From Numida meleagris (Eukaryota > Chordata > Aves > Galliformes > Numididae): DNA of 64,000 nt. Shown here in pieces: positions 61,629 to 64,000 of this stretch. Where the stretch lies: positions 35,238,826-35,302,825 of the forward strand of contig NC_034414.1 of NCBI RefSeq assembly GCF_002078875.1, in the 5' to 3' direction. Every line of letters begins with the position of its first letter. The stretch's first letter is position 1. The notes under the pieces are model-generated. The model did not search any database. It saw nothing but the letters and a program-made list of their open reading frames with translations, and was not told where the DNA came from. The translations under genes were made by a program, and so were the position numbers.

Positions 61629-64000
61629 GTATCCTTTTTGGTATCAGAAAGCCATTTGTTTGTCTCTTTTTGGTGTATATTCCAGCTCATACTGGAACTC
61701 ATAGCACTGACTCAGTCAAGACAATGCAAAGGTTTCACAAATTCTGTATTTAAAATAGCAACCTTCTGTCATCTAGATGAAAGCATGGCTGATGTTCATG
61801 AGGGCATCCTATTTAAATCTTCAGTCAATGAGATAGGCCTTGTACCATTTAAAGGCAAGGAGAGTTTGCTTTGAGAGAACTAAATAATACCACCATCTAG
61901 ACACCAAAGTTTCTATTCATGAGGGAACTTTCAGGTTCACTTACTGATTACTTCAGGGTTTTACATTCAGTTTAAAGTAAAAAATAAAAGATATTGATGT
62001 GAGCTACAATAATAAATGAACATTATAAATGCGTCTTGAGCCAAATAAAGCAGCAGCAGCATTTTAAGATTAGATTTGCACTTGATCATGCTTTATAGCG
62101 GTGACACTTACTATCTGAATCAGTGAGAAAGAGAAATTTAGGAAACTAAACAATGACACAGATATTATATACTCATTTTTTTCTTACAGCTGTAAGAAAA
62201 ATGCTTATGTCTACGATTTGCAGGGTATTAGCTAAAATATTAGTGAACTAAAACCAAATACAAACATATACTAAATAGTAAAATATGGTCACGAATGCTT
62301 AAACACAAAGTGCAAGCAAATAGAATAGAATACTCAATACAACTAAAAATGAACCAGGGGAATGCAGCACAAAGTCCCTTCTCTCCCATACCTAGTCCCT
62401 CACAGGCTTCTCCCTCCTCAGTTCCTTCAAGGAAAACAAGGGTATCTCAGGCATACTACAAAAATGAATGCTGACTAACCAATTAAATAACTACCTCTTC
62501 AGTAGCCAGGAGCTTTTATGTGTTGGTTGTAAAGCATTTTGCTTTAATTTGATGTTTATTTTCATACTGGGATTAAGTCAATCATATACTTGAGTGTAGG
62601 TAACATTTCTTGAATGTTGTGTTTTTGTTTTGTTTGTTTCTTGGTTTTGTTTTTAATTAAGTAGCGTTTTTAGGACAGTAGAATAAACAAGTAATGAAGT
62701 TGTCCTAGTGATGCTTCTTCCTAATGCGTTAATTATCACTATATAAGCCTCACTTTTATGTATGAAATAAGTGGCTGGAATTTCATGTAGCTCTAAAACC
62801 ACAGCCTGGGTAGCGTAGGAGCTACTTTCCTGGTGTGATGATCACAGACTATAAAAATGAAAGTGTTATCACAGCAGCTTCGTGGGGAACAACATGCTGG
62901 TAAGCGTGACGTTTTTATAAAATTACAAAAAGCTGACTTTTTCTGTTGCTTGAACTGGTGAAGCAGTGCTTATTTGAAGACATAAGTAACATATAGAAGA
63001 AACATATTTACATTCTCCTTGTGGGAGGAAAAAGGTAGCTTTCCCTATAACCAAGTATCCGAGGAATGTTGCCTGGATCCAAAAGAGAACATTACATTCC
63101 ACTGCAACTAGCTGCTGGTTCTAAGATAGAAGAAAAGCTTTGATAAAAGGAATACTTTATGTAAGTCAACTGTATTCTTCTGTCCACTTTTAGAATACAG
63201 CACATTTATACAATAAAAAAATTGAATTATGAATTTATATTGACAATTTTTAAGGATACATTCAAGTTAGTAAACTATAAAGTAAGTCGATGGAAACTCA
63301 CACAAATTAGCTTAAAATTGTTCATTAAGGAAAAATTTCTTGGGTCATGATGTAAGGGAACGTGCTTACAGAAGGAGATCAGCCACCTTTCAGACTTTGA
63401 GAGAATTTCTCCCAGAGTAGGAGCATGTAATACAGAATATCACAGAACCTGAGGGCACCACTCATCTGCTATTTAGTGTCAGCATAGTCATCTGAGTAAG
63501 AAACAGAAAGCATTAAACAAGTTTCCCTGACTTAAATTCAGCTGCTGTTAGATAGGGTAGAAGTTACCTAAAGCAAACATTTGAAAAGATAAACTGACAA
63601 TACATGGTATTTTTCATATCTAGATTAAAAGGGAAAAAAAAAATCAGCAACTTCAACTAACCTTTAGCCAAAGATGAGTGATCCGGACAGAAATCAAAAT
63701 TATTTAGTACTGTATATTCACAGTAGCAAACCACACAAGTACTCATGCTATAATCTACAAAGATTTTGTTTGTGCTCCTGAGTGTATTACCTGATCACAA
63801 GGTGTTGGTTGTACTTTATAACCTCTTAAGCCTGCACACACCCTAAATTACTTGCCTGGAATATCCTGATATCTTAAAATGTCTCTACATGACTTGAATG
63901 TGCATTTTTTCCCTCCCTTCTTTCCCACTTAAATATCTGCCTGTATATTTACTACTTTTCTGAAAGAGTGGTCAGGTGCTGGAATGAGCTGCCCAGGGAG
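61629..64000 (+). other. AP4S1: AP4S1 intron with U12-like donor (partial)
   Basis: Starts GTATCCTTTTT and runs off the window. Its first 246 nt are an open extension of the AP4S1 frame to TGA at 61872-61874. It ends in a CR1 fragment. The acceptor, branch point and last exon are not in view. Confidence 0.75.
63951..64000 (+). mobile_element. CR1 LINE fragment running off the window end
   Basis: ACTACTTTTCTGAAAGAGTG and the following bases match, in inverse orientation, the CR1 segment near 4940-4970. The element continues beyond 64000. It lies in the AP4S1 U12-like intron. Confidence 0.82.

Noticed and set aside
63520..63560. Candidate last AP4S1 exon after CTTAAATTCAG at about 63540
   Set aside because: The translated sequence does not resemble the conserved IMFNLDK block, so the last exon is more likely beyond 64000.
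1..64000. CRISPR arrays, operons, phage or toxin systems, endogenous retrovirus genes
   Set aside because: Nothing with direct repeats and spacers, no compact gene clusters and no recognisable retroviral gene; all structure fits two spliced vertebrate genes and their introns.

Overview
This window is vertebrate nuclear DNA, almost certainly from a bird and most likely a galliform such as chicken. The evidence is an AT-rich, intron-dominated layout, several truncated CR1 LINE copies, a Galluhop-like mariner remnant, and exons whose translations are very close to mammalian striatin-3 and AP-4 sigma. I saw no bacterial, phage or plasmid features. Species and chromosome cannot be fixed from sequence alone.

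Layout. Positions 1136-49288 on the minus strand hold the first 13 coding exons of STRN3 (striatin-3/SG2NA). Every exon boundary has AG/GT and the phase is continuous, giving 587 complete codons plus one base. The N-terminal low-complexity region, caveolin-binding motif, coiled coil, calmodulin-binding segment, an 84-codon cassette (exons 8+9) and the first two WD40 blades are present; the remaining WD40 exons and the stop lie beyond position 1. Positions about 48290-49870 are a CpG island around STRN3 exon 1. From about 49.6 kb rightwards the plus strand carries AP4S1 (AP-4 adaptor sigma subunit). Its noncoding first exon should lie in the CpG island. Coding exons are at 56306-56443, 57836-57922, 59025-59093 and a 12-nt microexon at 61617-61628; the last coding exon lies beyond 64000. 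STRN3 and AP4S1 are therefore divergent and probably share a bidirectional CpG-island promoter. Their products are not known to act together: STRN3 is a STRIPAK/PP2A scaffold and AP4S1 is a trans-Golgi coat subunit.

Repeats: an internally deleted mariner (3222-3623), CR1 pieces at 4765-5570 (minus), 31804-32117, 45172-45640, 58071-58425 and 63951-64000 (plus), an (AC)28 microsatellite, a long AT-rich palindrome at 53165-53262, and homopolymer tracts. Most of the rest is intron in which I recognise nothing.

Most interesting observations: the AP4S1 microexon is followed by GTATCCTTT, a match to the minor (U12-type) spliceosome donor consensus, and the frame stays open for 81 codons into that intron. 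There is a perfect 18-bp inverted repeat at the 5' truncation point of the CR1 at 4765-5570, and a perfect 20-bp palindrome combining two TGTGGGAA half-sites around a CAGCTG E-box in STRN3 intron 9. I found nothing that amounts to an undescribed multi-gene system.
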